A stretch of 64,000 nucleotides of DNA from Bacillus sp. B15-48 (GTDB lineage Bacteria > Bacillota > Bacilli > Bacillales > Cytobacillaceae), in the NCBI RefSeq assembly GCF_016879755.1, contig NZ_WOFU01000003.1:1-64000 (forward strand), written 5' to 3'. A program made the position numbers and the translations under genes. Shown one piece after another: positions 17,095 to 25,607 of the stretch (position 1 is its first letter; each line of letters opens with the position of its first letter). The notes under the pieces are model-generated. The model ran no database searches. It was not told where the DNA came from and was given only the letters and a program-made list of their open reading frames with translations.

Positions 17095-18130
17095 AAATTT
17101 GAAGTTGTAGCCTGATCCGCTCTATTTCATTTTCTAGTTTTTTTGTTTTCAAGTTATCCACATCTCTTTCTATTTCTAATTGATTTTTTTGATTTTCCAG
17201 TTGTTTCGATTTTCTCTCCTCTTCCATTAACTCTATTTCTTTTTCGGTCTTTTTTATAGCCAACTGTCCTTTTTTATATTCTTGAAAATAAGGAATAATC
17301 CCTTTAGTTTTAATTCCAAATACTTTTATCTCTCCACCAAATAGCCCGCTTAATAAAATCGTTGTTGTTATTACTAAACCTGCATTGTTTGATAATAATT
17401 CAATTACCCCAGGACTCTGTACATTTGATTTAATAATGATTTCGTCATCGGTTGAATCAGACTGGGTTTTAATTATGGAATATAAATCAAACCATTCATT
17501 AGAATTTAGACCTTCTTTTTTTGATAGCTTAATAGTCCCGTGACATATGTTATCCTGAATATAAATCGGTGCCAAAAGTTGATTTATCTTATCCTTTTCC
17601 TCGCTTAAATCGAATATTGTTTGATGGGCTGACAAAATCCAGTAAAGCTTTTCTGAAATTTCTTCTCTTTTTACTTCCTTTAACCATTGGACTTTTCTTC
17701 TTTTTAAGTAAGGATTAATAGAATAATGAACCTCAAGTTTTAAGCTTAATTCATTTTCGGATATCTCATAAACATCACTGATAACAACACCTATTAAAAA
17801 ATTTGATGACCTTTTAGCGGGAACCAGTACCAAATCCCCTTCTTTCATTCCATCGACAAATTTATGAGTTCTGCCAGCAGCTTGGGCAATTTGCTGCGGT
17901 GTCCACATCTTGTGCTTTTCCTTATAAAGACTTTTATAATGTTCAATGGTTTTACCAGCTATTGAGTCCTCATCTAAGTTATTTATCATATCTAATGTGA
18001 TTTCGTTATCTGAAACCGCTATAAAATTATTTAAAAGGAAATCGTCATAATATTTCCCACCATCAGCTCTAACGAGCCAATATCCTGTATCATGTGGTAT
18101 TTTTAGAAAAGTTTTACTAAAGCGATCCAT
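17015..18130 (-). CDS. Putative accessory/defence protein: PUA/EVE-like N-domain, TM, coiled coil
   Basis: A 371-aa protein with no firm family. Residues about 15-120 (GYWLVRADGGKYYDDF and GDLVLVPAKRSSNFLIGVVI) resemble the PUA/EVE-like N-terminal domain seen in Mrr/McrB-type restriction proteins. A hydrophobic segment lies at about 250-265 (AGLVITTTILLSGLFGG), and residues about 283-352 are a Lys/Glu-rich coiled coil. GGAGG precedes the ATG. It is a lone gene of different orientation to its + strand neighbours, between lysis genes and attL, where phages often carry defence or conversion cargo. Nucleic-acid sensing with membrane action is inferred. Confidence 0.7.
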   Translation of the reverse strand: MDRFSKTFLKIPHDTGYWLVRADGGKYYDDFLLNNFIAVSDNEITLDMINNLDEDSIAGKTIEHYKSLYKEKHKMWTPQQIAQAAGRTHKFVDGMKEGDLVLVPAKRSSNFLIGVVISDVYEISENELSLKLEVHYSINPYLKRRKVQWLKEVKREEISEKLYWILSAHQTIFDLSEEKDKINQLLAPIYIQDNICHGTIKLSKKEGLNSNEWFDLYSIIKTQSDSTDDEIIIKSNVQSPGVIELLSNNAGLVITTTILLSGLFGGEIKVFGIKTKGIIPYFQEYKKGQLAIKKTEKEIELMEEERKSKQLENQKNQLEIERDVDNLKTKKLENEIERIRLQLQISSFDAGKIIEDQKQMDSAGDLHEDKP

Positions 18131-18331
18131 TGAACATCCTCCTGGAACAGTGTTGGCTAATTATAAATATAACCTTATTATACGTCAGATTGGTTTGTAA
18201 ACACTAAAAATTCAAATATCTAAAAAAGAGCCCCACCAAAACACCAGAGCTTTCACTTTGCAACAAATCTGCCACAATCATTGATAGGTATTATCCACTC
18301 TTCACCGAACTTATTAAATGAGGGGTAGGTG

Positions 18332-18586
18332 ATGACAATAAAAAACACTAAAAAGAGCGCACTTAAAGCGAAACTACATTTTAATAATAAGACTGGATAT
18401 ACTGGCGTTAGGTGGGCAAAGCAAAGCAATAAATGGCACGCTTATATAGGGTTTCGAGGTAAGCAAATAAGTCTGGGGTACTACAGTAACAAAGAAGATG
18501 CCATCGCTGCGCGGAAAGAAGCTGAAGAAAAATACCATAAACCGGTTCTTGATGGTCTCGAGGATGAATTAAGCCCCACCGATTAG
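18332..18586 (+). CDS. Orphan AP2-domain protein, 84 aa
   Basis: 84 aa: a basic N-terminal arm followed by an AP2/ERF-like DNA-binding domain (GYTGVRWAKQSNKWHAYIG, then ISLGYYSNKEDAIAARKEAE). The same domain is fused to an HNH nuclease at 48540-49076 in this prophage, but no nuclease is present here. ATG at 18332 with AGGGG upstream. It points right, against the convergent amidase gene. It may be a DNA-binding remnant or a domesticated regulator. Confidence 0.75.
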   Translation: MTIKNTKKSALKAKLHFNNKTGYTGVRWAKQSNKWHAYIGFRGKQISLGYYSNKEDAIAARKEAEEKYHKPVLDGLEDELSPTD

Positions 18587-18601
18587 GCAGGGCTGTTTTT
18601 A
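18572..18601 (+). terminator. Rho-independent terminator
   Basis: AGCCC/GGGCT followed by GTTTTTAATT, starting within the last codons of the AP2 gene. It separates it from the convergent amidase gene. Confidence 0.65.
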
Positions 18602-18603
18602 AT

Positions 18604-19311
18604 TTATTTATAATATACATCGATAAAAGAGTCGAAACCTGCTTTTTTAAGCTCATCCACACGCCTGTTAGCATTAGAGCGATCGCTAAAGGAGCCGGTG
18701 ATTACCCGATAAAAAGTATTTTTATTAGTCGATTCCTTTTGTGCCGGGGCAGGTTTTGCTTGCACCTTTTTCTTAAGCCCCAGCGCAATAGCTAATCCGT
18801 TTACATGGCCTTGGGCAATCCTATCTAACCATGCATCCTGCTTAAGTTTGTCGGCATCAGCCTTATTGTCGATAAAAAAGTTTTCTGTGAGCATGGCTTC
18901 CGCACGGCACTCTCTGACCATATGGAAATTAGCTTCTTTTTCCCCACGATCCCGTACACCTGACAGTTGCCGCATGATTTCTGTGTGGATGATTGACCGT
19001 TTACGGTTTGTCTCTTGCTTGCCGTTGTATCTGCCGTTAAAAGTAAATGATTCAAAGCCTGTACCGGAACCAGCGTTAATGTGGATGGATAATAGATAAT
19101 CTGCTCCCCATGCATTTGCCATGTCTGTACGTTGTTTCAGCGATAATGTTTGGTCACCAGTACGGGTCAAACTTACTTGCACTTCGTAATCTTCTAGTAA
19201 ACGCTCGATTTTTTTTGAAATTTTTAGAGTGATGTCTTTTTCTTGGAGACCGTTTCCAACTGCGCCCGGGTCCCTGCCGCCGTGACCGGGATCTATTTTG
19301 ATTTTAGTCAT
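18604..19311 (-). CDS. Endolysin: N-acetylmuramoyl-L-alanine amidase with SPOR domain
   Basis: A 235-aa Amidase_3 zinc enzyme cutting the lactyl-amide bond of peptidoglycan. Zn/catalytic residues are visible: DPGHGG, QEKD, SIHINA and ENFFID. A linker of Lys/Ala/Pro leads to a C-terminal SPOR-type binding repeat (TFYRVITGSFSDRSNANRR, about 187-235). It is the last gene of the late operon after the holin, the normal place for a phage lysin. Its ATG overlaps the preceding 40-aa gene by 8 bp. Confidence 0.93.
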   Translation of the reverse strand: MTKIKIDPGHGGRDPGAVGNGLQEKDITLKISKKIERLLEDYEVQVSLTRTGDQTLSLKQRTDMANAWGADYLLSIHINAGSGTGFESFTFNGRYNGKQETNRKRSIIHTEIMRQLSGVRDRGEKEANFHMVRECRAEAMLTENFFIDNKADADKLKQDAWLDRIAQGHVNGLAIALGLKKKVQAKPAPAQKESTNKNTFYRVITGSFSDRSNANRRVDELKKAGFDSFIDVYYK

Positions 19312-19426
19312 CCGTAAACACCTCGTTTTCAGGTGCGTTATAACACTCTTGGCACATCATTTCCCCGTTAAATTTTTCTAGTAGCTCAATTTCTTTTGCA
19401 CATACAACACACTCCGTTTTAGCCAT
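19304..19426 (-). CDS. 40-aa Zn-binding-type protein between holin and amidase
   Basis: Starts MAKTECVVC and contains two CxxC pairs (CVVC, CQEC) about 22 residues apart. Its ATG overlaps the holin stop (TAATG) and its end overlaps the amidase start by 8 bp, so all three are translationally chained, which supports it being real. Function unknown. Confidence 0.7.
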   Translation of the reverse strand: MAKTECVVCAKEIELLEKFNGEMMCQECYNAPENEVFTDD

Positions 19427-19908
19427 TATTTCCCCTCTCCTTTATACTTTTTAACTTTCGCATTAATTTCTGATTCTAAAATCCTAAATAACCACATAGG
19501 AAAGTGCTTGTCCCATCCTAAAACATACAGATTGGCAGCAAAAGATTGTATATTATGATAAGTAAAAGACAATGCCAAAACTGCAAATATAAAAGCTCCT
19601 GTCCCTAATAATTGGTCAATTATCCACCCCATAGCAACGATTGCAAAAATATGACCGTCTCGGATTACAGCGTCTATCCCTTTGTTGCTTTCGTATTGTC
19701 CACTCTTCTTTGCAACTCTTACTCCAACCGAATAATCACAAATAACCGCAATGGCTAAAAGAGCTACGATATAACCGTGTAGTAAATGAAATCCTTTTGC
19801 CCCAAGCACTGCATCAAAAAAAGCCCCAACACTTCCAGTTATTAAACCGAGTGTGAGACTTTTATTGACAATCATTTTTTGAAATACTTCTGCTAAGCTC
19901 TGAGACAT
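19426..19908 (-). CDS. Holin, phage_holin_4 type
   Basis: 160 aa with about four hydrophobic segments between residues 18 and 130 (LTLGLITGSVGAFFDAVLG, IVALLAIAVICDYSVG) and a basic C-terminal tail ending KVKKYKGEGK. The CDYSVGVRVAKKSG turn is typical of the toxin-secretion/phage-lysis holin family. It sits directly before the amidase. It forms membrane holes that release the lysin. Confidence 0.88.
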   Translation of the reverse strand: MSQSLAEVFQKMIVNKSLTLGLITGSVGAFFDAVLGAKGFHLLHGYIVALLAIAVICDYSVGVRVAKKSGQYESNKGIDAVIRDGHIFAIVAMGWIIDQLLGTGAFIFAVLALSFTYHNIQSFAANLYVLGWDKHFPMWLFRILESEINAKVKKYKGEGK

Positions 19909-20053
19909 ATGTCACCAACCTTTCCACAAAATAAAGAGCTGTTTCCAGCCCTTTTTTCTTACTTTTTGACAAATTTATTTACTGCGCAGTTTCTTCCAAT
20001 TGTACTTTACCATATTATTCTATAACGCTTAAATCTTCTTTTTTTCTTATTTT

Positions 20054-21205
20054 TCACAGTTTCCAATACTTCGTAAGTCTCTCTTTTTTAACTCTGTCGT
20101 AGACCACCAGCAACCCCACGCTTAAGAATAGATATTTATGATCAACATACGTAAAACTAAACATTAAACTTACTAGCGATATTGATAATAAAGAAATAAT
20201 TACGCTTTCTAGAAAGTCATATTTCCTTTCCAATAAATAGAAAACAAACCTACGTAAAAATATAATAAACAGCATCACAACTATTCCTGTAAAAATAATT
20301 CCATTCTCCGCCAATGTTTCAATAAAAATATTGTGAGGATAATACTCCAAATTCCCCATCCCCACTCCGAACAAAGGATTTTCATAGAACTTTTCTAAGG
20401 CACCCTCATATAGACTAACTCTAATAGTTGTAGAAAGATCGTCTTCGGTATTAGAAAATCTAAACCATAAATTATTCATAGATTCGTTGATGAAATCGAT
20501 TCTTGTTATCAAAAAAACAAAAACCGGTAACATCAGAATATGTTTCACTTTCAATTTTCTATAAAAAACTGGATACATTAGTATTGTAGTGATTATCAAC
20601 GAAACTACCGGTCCCTTTGATGCTGCTATAGTCATCATTGAGATACTGGGTATCAAAGCTAGTACAAAATACCGAAACTTAATTTTATTATAGAAATAAA
20701 AAATTAAAGTAATTGCAGTGGTGGTTGCCCCCAATAAAGACAGCGGTATTGGTATAACTACTTCAAAGGCCAAATATCTAATCGTCTCTTCTGCTGATAA
20801 AAAGTAATCAATTAATACTACATATTCTGTTAATACCGATCCAAGTAACAGATATCTAAATAGTTTTTCTAGATCCTCTCTTGACCTTATGAATAATCTA
20901 CAAAAGAAGGTTAAACCTAACCCCAAAAATATAAACTTCAAAGACTTTATAATTCCTTGAATTTGATTATTACTAAATAAAACACTTATAAATGATAAAC
21001 ATACTAAAAGATAAAAAACTAAATCAATTTTAGAAACATAGATTGTATCTTGCTTAACTATAAATATTTTATAAGCTGCAATTAAGTAAAGACCCATATA
21101 AATTAAAAGCGTAAATTCCAATGATTCAGGCAAAGCCCCTCCAATTATGTAACCTAAAGGGGCTAAGCTGAGTATAAAAAGAGTAACGTTATTTAATTTA
21201 GACAT
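20054..21205 (-). CDS. O-antigen ligase/polymerase-like (Wzy_C) membrane protein
   Basis: A 383-aa polytopic membrane protein with about 10-12 TM helices. The WaaL/Wzy_C hallmarks are present: ASKGPVVSL (the SRG-type segment), R near residue 262, NPLFGVGMGN and HNIFIETLAENG in the large outer loop. Such enzymes join or polymerise lipid-linked glycans outside the membrane. ATG at 21205 has GGAG 9 nt upstream; the GTG 10 codons earlier has no site. It lies between tail-fibre and holin genes on the late strand, but after a 104-bp gap. Probable role: changing the host surface glycan to exclude other phages. Confidence 0.85.
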   Translation of the reverse strand: MSKLNNVTLFILSLAPLGYIIGGALPESLEFTLLIYMGLYLIAAYKIFIVKQDTIYVSKIDLVFYLLVCLSFISVLFSNNQIQGIIKSLKFIFLGLGLTFFCRLFIRSREDLEKLFRYLLLGSVLTEYVVLIDYFLSAEETIRYLAFEVVIPIPLSLLGATTTAITLIFYFYNKIKFRYFVLALIPSISMMTIAASKGPVVSLIITTILMYPVFYRKLKVKHILMLPVFVFLITRIDFINESMNNLWFRFSNTEDDLSTTIRVSLYEGALEKFYENPLFGVGMGNLEYYPHNIFIETLAENGIIFTGIVVMLFIIFLRRFVFYLLERKYDFLESVIISLLSISLVSLMFSFTYVDHKYLFLSVGLLVVYDRVKKERLTKYWKL

Positions 21206-21338
21206 ATACTTTATCTCCAATCTAAGAAAACCCACTTATGTCTAAATGTTAAGTTTTTTGTGAAAACAAAGCAATAATTACGTTTATTAAATTATTCTTA
21301 CAAGTCAATCATATTGTTTAGTAATGGATGTTTTTTGA

Positions 21339-22502
21339 TTAAATCCACTCTGGTTTTTCAGCATAAATAACAGTCCTGCCAGGATTGTTCCAATCCCCTT
21401 TTGTCCCATAGATGTATTTGTCATCAACGTGCCATAAAGTTGTGTCTATATTGCCTTTATGTGCCATGTTTACGAAATGTACTGACTTACCACCGTCACC
21501 AGTACCTAGTATTAGAGATGGCTGATTAGGCGCTATTACATTGAATGACATATACCCTTCAAGCCCTCTTTTAATCGGGGAGTGGGCATAGTAAAGCGAC
21601 GGAATAACGTTTTGTTTAAATCTCATTAAAGGTTTTACCTCGTCTTTATAATCGTTGTAATTAGTGGCTAATTGAGGTACATCAAAATACCTCAAACCAG
21701 TAAAATCAGTGTCATTTCCAAAAATAACACGTTTCGGAAAACTTATAATCGCAGTTGGTTGGGCTACTCCTGCCGCTAAAGTGTATCTACTCCCCCCTAA
21801 ATCATCATAGAAATGAATAGCTCGATTTATATTCCCGTCACCCTCCGAAGCCCATAGAAATCCATTAAACGGATCAATATCGACATCATGCCAATGACTG
21901 TTAATAGCCGTGTCAGGGTCAGCGTTTTTGCTTTGGTCAATTACTTCGAACGATTGACCACCATTAACTGATAATAATAAGTCTTTCTTACTTGCCCCTC
22001 TACCGTATATGCCCGCTAAAATAATACCGTTAATACCGTTCCAGTGACTTTTAATACCAAAGTTGGGGTTCCACCAATGGGTTCCATCTGTGACGGGCGC
22101 TTCATACACCAATGTTGGTGTGTCTTGTATTGATGGCATATGATATATTCTCCCTGTTCTAGGCTCTTCTAAGTCGTTAGTAAAGATAGTTATACCTTCT
22201 AACATCGATACAATCTGAACAGGAGTGCCGTAAAGTTCATTATTCCATGAAATTCCGCTTTCTATAGGAGTATTATTTGCAGTAATATCTTCGTAAACTT
22301 CCAAAGTTCTATCAGCCATGTTGATTAAATAAAAATTATTGTCGTAACCCCTACAAATAGTGCGTGCATTACCTATTTCTGCATTTTTGAAAACAATATG
22401 ATTACTAGGAGATTTGGTTACAACGCTGCTATTAGTCTGTAATGCCGATAACATGTCACCTAATTTATTGTCTAAATCCTTATACTGTTTATCTGTCCAC
22501 AT
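21339..22502 (-). CDS. Tail fibre/receptor-binding protein, beta-propeller like
   Basis: A 387-aa protein with a short helical N-terminus (YKDLDNKLGDMLSAL) and repeated blade-like segments containing Asp-box-type turns (SVNGGQSFE, GTGDGGKS), as in sialidase or BNR propellers. No catalytic set is evident, so it is probably a glycan-binding host-recognition protein. It follows the other distal tail genes. The gene starts 14 bp after the previous stop. Confidence 0.7.
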   Translation of the reverse strand: MWTDKQYKDLDNKLGDMLSALQTNSSVVTKSPSNHIVFKNAEIGNARTICRGYDNNFYLINMADRTLEVYEDITANNTPIESGISWNNELYGTPVQIVSMLEGITIFTNDLEEPRTGRIYHMPSIQDTPTLVYEAPVTDGTHWWNPNFGIKSHWNGINGIILAGIYGRGASKKDLLLSVNGGQSFEVIDQSKNADPDTAINSHWHDVDIDPFNGFLWASEGDGNINRAIHFYDDLGGSRYTLAAGVAQPTAIISFPKRVIFGNDTDFTGLRYFDVPQLATNYNDYKDEVKPLMRFKQNVIPSLYYAHSPIKRGLEGYMSFNVIAPNQPSLILGTGDGGKSVHFVNMAHKGNIDTTLWHVDDKYIYGTKGDWNNPGRTVIYAEKPEWI

Positions 22503-22516
22503 TGTTTCGCCCCCCC

Positions 22517-22984
22517 TTATTTTTTAAGTCCAATTGCTTTTAAGGTTAATGTCCCGGTAGTTGGCACCGTAAGAGCATTATAGCTAAATGCAAAATTAAT
22601 CCAATGTCTATCAAACACTCTAGGCATCATATCATTTAATATTAAACCCCTAGTATTTTTGGGTATAATTAATAAATTACCTCCCGTATTTTTATACTCC
22701 CCTGACTCATAATAAGTTAAAAATATCCCATCTGTTCTCGGCCTTAATCTAATATCTGCATCAGTTGAGTTATCGACAAAAAAAGTCGCTTTACTAAACG
22801 GATGTAAAAACACTGTTTCCGTTTGATATATTTGGGTGTCTCTTAACTCTAAATCACTAAGAAAAAAACGTTGTATCACACTGTTTTCAGAACTTATATA
22901 CTGGTGTCCTGAACTATCTGTTCTAATTGCCTTTGCTTTTCCATCATCGCCTCTACCACCTATACGCAATAATTCATCAGCCAT
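22517..22984 (-). CDS. Hypothetical tail-fibre-region protein, 155 aa
   Basis: 155 aa, beta-rich, starting MADELLRIGGRG. Its ATG overlaps the stop of the preceding fibre gene (TAATG). Such small proteins accompany tail fibres in Bacillus phages and may be structural or decorate the fibre. No motif gives a function. Confidence 0.65.
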   Translation of the reverse strand: MADELLRIGGRGDDGKAKAIRTDSSGHQYISSENSVIQRFFLSDLELRDTQIYQTETVFLHPFSKATFFVDNSTDADIRLRPRTDGIFLTYYESGEYKNTGGNLLIIPKNTRGLILNDMMPRVFDRHWINFAFSYNALTVPTTGTLTLKAIGLKK

Positions 22985-24024
22985 TATAACGACCACCCTT
23001 CACCTTCTGTTGTCATTGCGTTTAATAGAGCATTTAATTTATCAGCATAAATACCTTTAAAATGATTTGTTTCTAATATGCCTTTTTCAACGTTGGTTGC
23101 ATATATACCATTATCTAAAGTCAATTTAAAAGGTTCATAAGGGAGTAATACATCACCATAATTTATTCGTGCTACCTCTTCATTTTTGTAGTAATTATTC
23201 ACTGACACACGGATGTACGCTGTATTAGCGTGTAAATCCCTAGTGACAGTATCATTCGCATTCCCCGTGCCAATATTGTGTATATAATTTTTATTATTGT
23301 CATATTGTGCGATTGAAGCAATTCCGAAAAACGTGATTCTACTTGGTTTTATAGGAAAAAAGTCTGTAAGATAGAGGCTTTCATTTGTAACTATTTCCCC
23401 TGATGAGTTAATTGTACTGTTCTCTAATCCGTTTGCTAAATCAAGCAAGTTTGTTGAGTGTCTAATAAATGTCGTTTTTATCGGGTTAACAGTTTCATTT
23501 TTTATTGTTATTCCTTGATACGCACCGAAATCCTGCCACCTTTTCTCTACATCATTCCACACGTAGATGCGTGCTGGGTCTGTTTCTCTTACTAATGCTA
23601 CTCCGGCAGCTCCTTCTGGATAATCGGCTTCTAAAGCAGATAGAGTTTCATAAAAAATAGACGGTCCTCCATCTAAAAGAGTAGCCACCCAACTATCAAA
23701 TTCTACTTGGGTCATTGTTTGTGCCAACTGCAAATTAACTTTGTTGTGTTCTGTATCCAATCTCTGTTTTAAATTTTCGTGTACTACTCCATCAGCTCCT
23801 ACTGTTGCAGCCGTTATTTCAGGAGCAGATATAACATCCTTCCCCGTGGTCTCATCAAGCACTGCCTGAAATTGTAATCCCAAGGAATCTTGTCGTATTT
23901 TCGTTTCTTCGGCAATGTTTCCTGTCTCTTCCATGGATTCAGCAATAGCTTCGCGGACTTCTTTACCTTTAATTGCATCCCTAACTTTATTCGCTAGTTC
24001 CTGTATTTTTTGAGGAATCGGCAC
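22984..24024 (-). CDS. Tail fibre/baseplate protein (BppU-like)
   Basis: 346 aa. The N-terminal 60 residues (IQELANKVRDAIKGKEVREA, IAESMEETG) are the helical attachment segment seen at the start of many Bacillus phage fibre proteins. The middle has GAAGVALVRETDPARIYVWN, and the C-terminal half is beta-rich and probably carbohydrate binding (RVSVNNYYKNEE). GTG at 24024 has AGGGG 9 nt upstream; the ATG at 24033 abuts it. Likely a receptor-recognition component. Confidence 0.75.
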   Translation of the reverse strand: MPIPQKIQELANKVRDAIKGKEVREAIAESMEETGNIAEETKIRQDSLGLQFQAVLDETTGKDVISAPEITAATVGADGVVHENLKQRLDTEHNKVNLQLAQTMTQVEFDSWVATLLDGGPSIFYETLSALEADYPEGAAGVALVRETDPARIYVWNDVEKRWQDFGAYQGITIKNETVNPIKTTFIRHSTNLLDLANGLENSTINSSGEIVTNESLYLTDFFPIKPSRITFFGIASIAQYDNNKNYIHNIGTGNANDTVTRDLHANTAYIRVSVNNYYKNEEVARINYGDVLLPYEPFKLTLDNGIYATNVEKGILETNHFKGIYADKLNALLNAMTTEGEGWSL

Positions 24025-24130
24025 TTGATTCATCCCCTCTCAATTTATCTCGTAACAACTCAGATTTAATTCTGATTTGCTCGGCTGCCTCTGCAATTCT
24101 CTGAGCCCTACTCTGGATTTCCGCTGGCAT
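23987..24130 (-). CDS. Small tail-operon protein, 47 aa
   Basis: 47 aa, helical and charged (MPAEIQSRAQRIAEAAEQ), with GGAGG 9 nt before the ATG. It overlaps the end of the tail endopeptidase-like gene and the start of the fibre gene, bridging the two. A small gene at this place is common in Firmicutes siphophages (XkdX position), but sequence similarity to XkdX is not clear. Confidence 0.6.
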   Translation of the reverse strand: MPAEIQSRAQRIAEAAEQIRIKSELLRDKLRGDESSADSSKNTGTSE

Positions 24131-25607
24131 TTTCCAATGCCTCCAATCTTGTAACAATGTCATTTAAGTCAATTGGGGAAGCAACACTAATTAAATCCAA
24201 TTTTTCTTTATCCGTTGCAACCATCAGCCCATCTTCCGTGTGTGTTGCTGGCTCGTAAATAGGTATATCATCAATTGCTTCAATAAGGTTATCTACCGCT
24301 TGGTTTAGGTTATCAATTGCATCCTCTAGAGCTGGTAGATCTCCTTCTTCTAGTTCAAACTTAACTTGTCGTACCGCTTCATCCACTGCTGTTAATTCCG
24401 TCTTAAGTGCAGATATCGTTCGTTGTTGCCTGTTTACGTCGCTCTCTAATTCAACAACTTTTAGTGCTGATTTATTTGCTTCGACTTGATACTCCGAGGC
24501 CTTTTTAAATTGATCGCCGATGACTAAATTATTTTGATTCGGATTGATAATGTCGATTGTCTTGCCAATAACCCGCAAATCCTCATCAATGTCCATTACA
24601 GGATTAATGACCGGATAATAATAACCAACTTCAAAACTATCCACATCAAGTCCAATCAACGATAAATCTAGAGCTGTTAAAGTGTGTTTTACCTTCACGC
24701 GATTGCTTTCATTTAGATATTGCTGCCCTCGCGTTTTCAAGATGTCAGGTTGCGTCACGTCATCCCAAACCATACTTTTTACAACGATAGTACCAAGTGC
24801 TTCTTCAGCTTCTTCATCAACCAGAAAATCTTTTCCATCATTGATACTTTCAATTGTTATTCTGGCTTGACTAGCATCCGTTGCTTCTTCGTCCTCCGAT
24901 TCGATACGTTCTCCCAGTGGAATAATACGAGTAATAATATCTTCTGAATCTACCTCTTTTGTGATGCTTTTTAGATTCTTTGCAAGTCTTATTTCTGTTT
25001 GCTTAACAATTTTTTCCGGCATTACGTAGTCAATGTACCTCACACCGTTTTCTTTCCGCACGCGTATTTCTCCACCAAGTCGGCTAACAAGCTTATCGTC
25101 AATTGAATCAAATGTATTTTCATAGCCAAGATAACGATAAACCCTGTCTGTACTTGTAGTTACGTTTACTTCCCCGACAACAAACGTCTTATCTATTGGA
25201 TCATCAGTGACATCCCTGTTATGGTTTTCAATGATAACTTCTAAAAACTCTTTCACTGTTATGTCGTGATATTCCCCGTGACGTTGGCAGCTATCGTTTA
25301 AGTAACCTAGTTCCGATTCGCATACAAACGACTTAGCAAAGACCCCTGACTCGCTCATGGACTCAGTAGGAATTAAAATACGCCCATCAAACTCCATTTT
25401 CCCAGTGAGTGTATTCTTTACTGTGATAAGAGTCTTTAATGTACGTATTTGAGAGTATCCTGGATTATTCGGCAAAATCGTAAAGCTAAAGCTGTCTGCA
25501 ACATTTATCCCCTGTTTTATTTGACCAGTTTGTACTTTTAAATCATTAAAATTCGGGTGATGGATGACAGTCGCTACTCCATCGTTTATAAGAGTGACTT
25601 TATACAT
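24108..25607 (-). CDS. Tail-associated protein (Tal / prophage endopeptidase tail family)
   Basis: A 499-aa baseplate hub protein: N-terminal gp27-like barrels (INVADSFSFTILPNNPGYSQI, GRILIPTESMSESG), then a C-terminal helical and coiled-coil segment (about 380-450) and a short TEDGLMVATDKEKLDLI tail module. No lytic domain is present, so it is a short Tal. It follows Dit and starts one base within its end region, the standard order TMP-Dit-Tal. Confidence 0.88.
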   Translation of the reverse strand: MYKVTLINDGVATVIHHPNFNDLKVQTGQIKQGINVADSFSFTILPNNPGYSQIRTLKTLITVKNTLTGKMEFDGRILIPTESMSESGVFAKSFVCESELGYLNDSCQRHGEYHDITVKEFLEVIIENHNRDVTDDPIDKTFVVGEVNVTTSTDRVYRYLGYENTFDSIDDKLVSRLGGEIRVRKENGVRYIDYVMPEKIVKQTEIRLAKNLKSITKEVDSEDIITRIIPLGERIESEDEEATDASQARITIESINDGKDFLVDEEAEEALGTIVVKSMVWDDVTQPDILKTRGQQYLNESNRVKVKHTLTALDLSLIGLDVDSFEVGYYYPVINPVMDIDEDLRVIGKTIDIINPNQNNLVIGDQFKKASEYQVEANKSALKVVELESDVNRQQRTISALKTELTAVDEAVRQVKFELEEGDLPALEDAIDNLNQAVDNLIEAIDDIPIYEPATHTEDGLMVATDKEKLDLISVASPIDLNDIVTRLEALENASGNPE

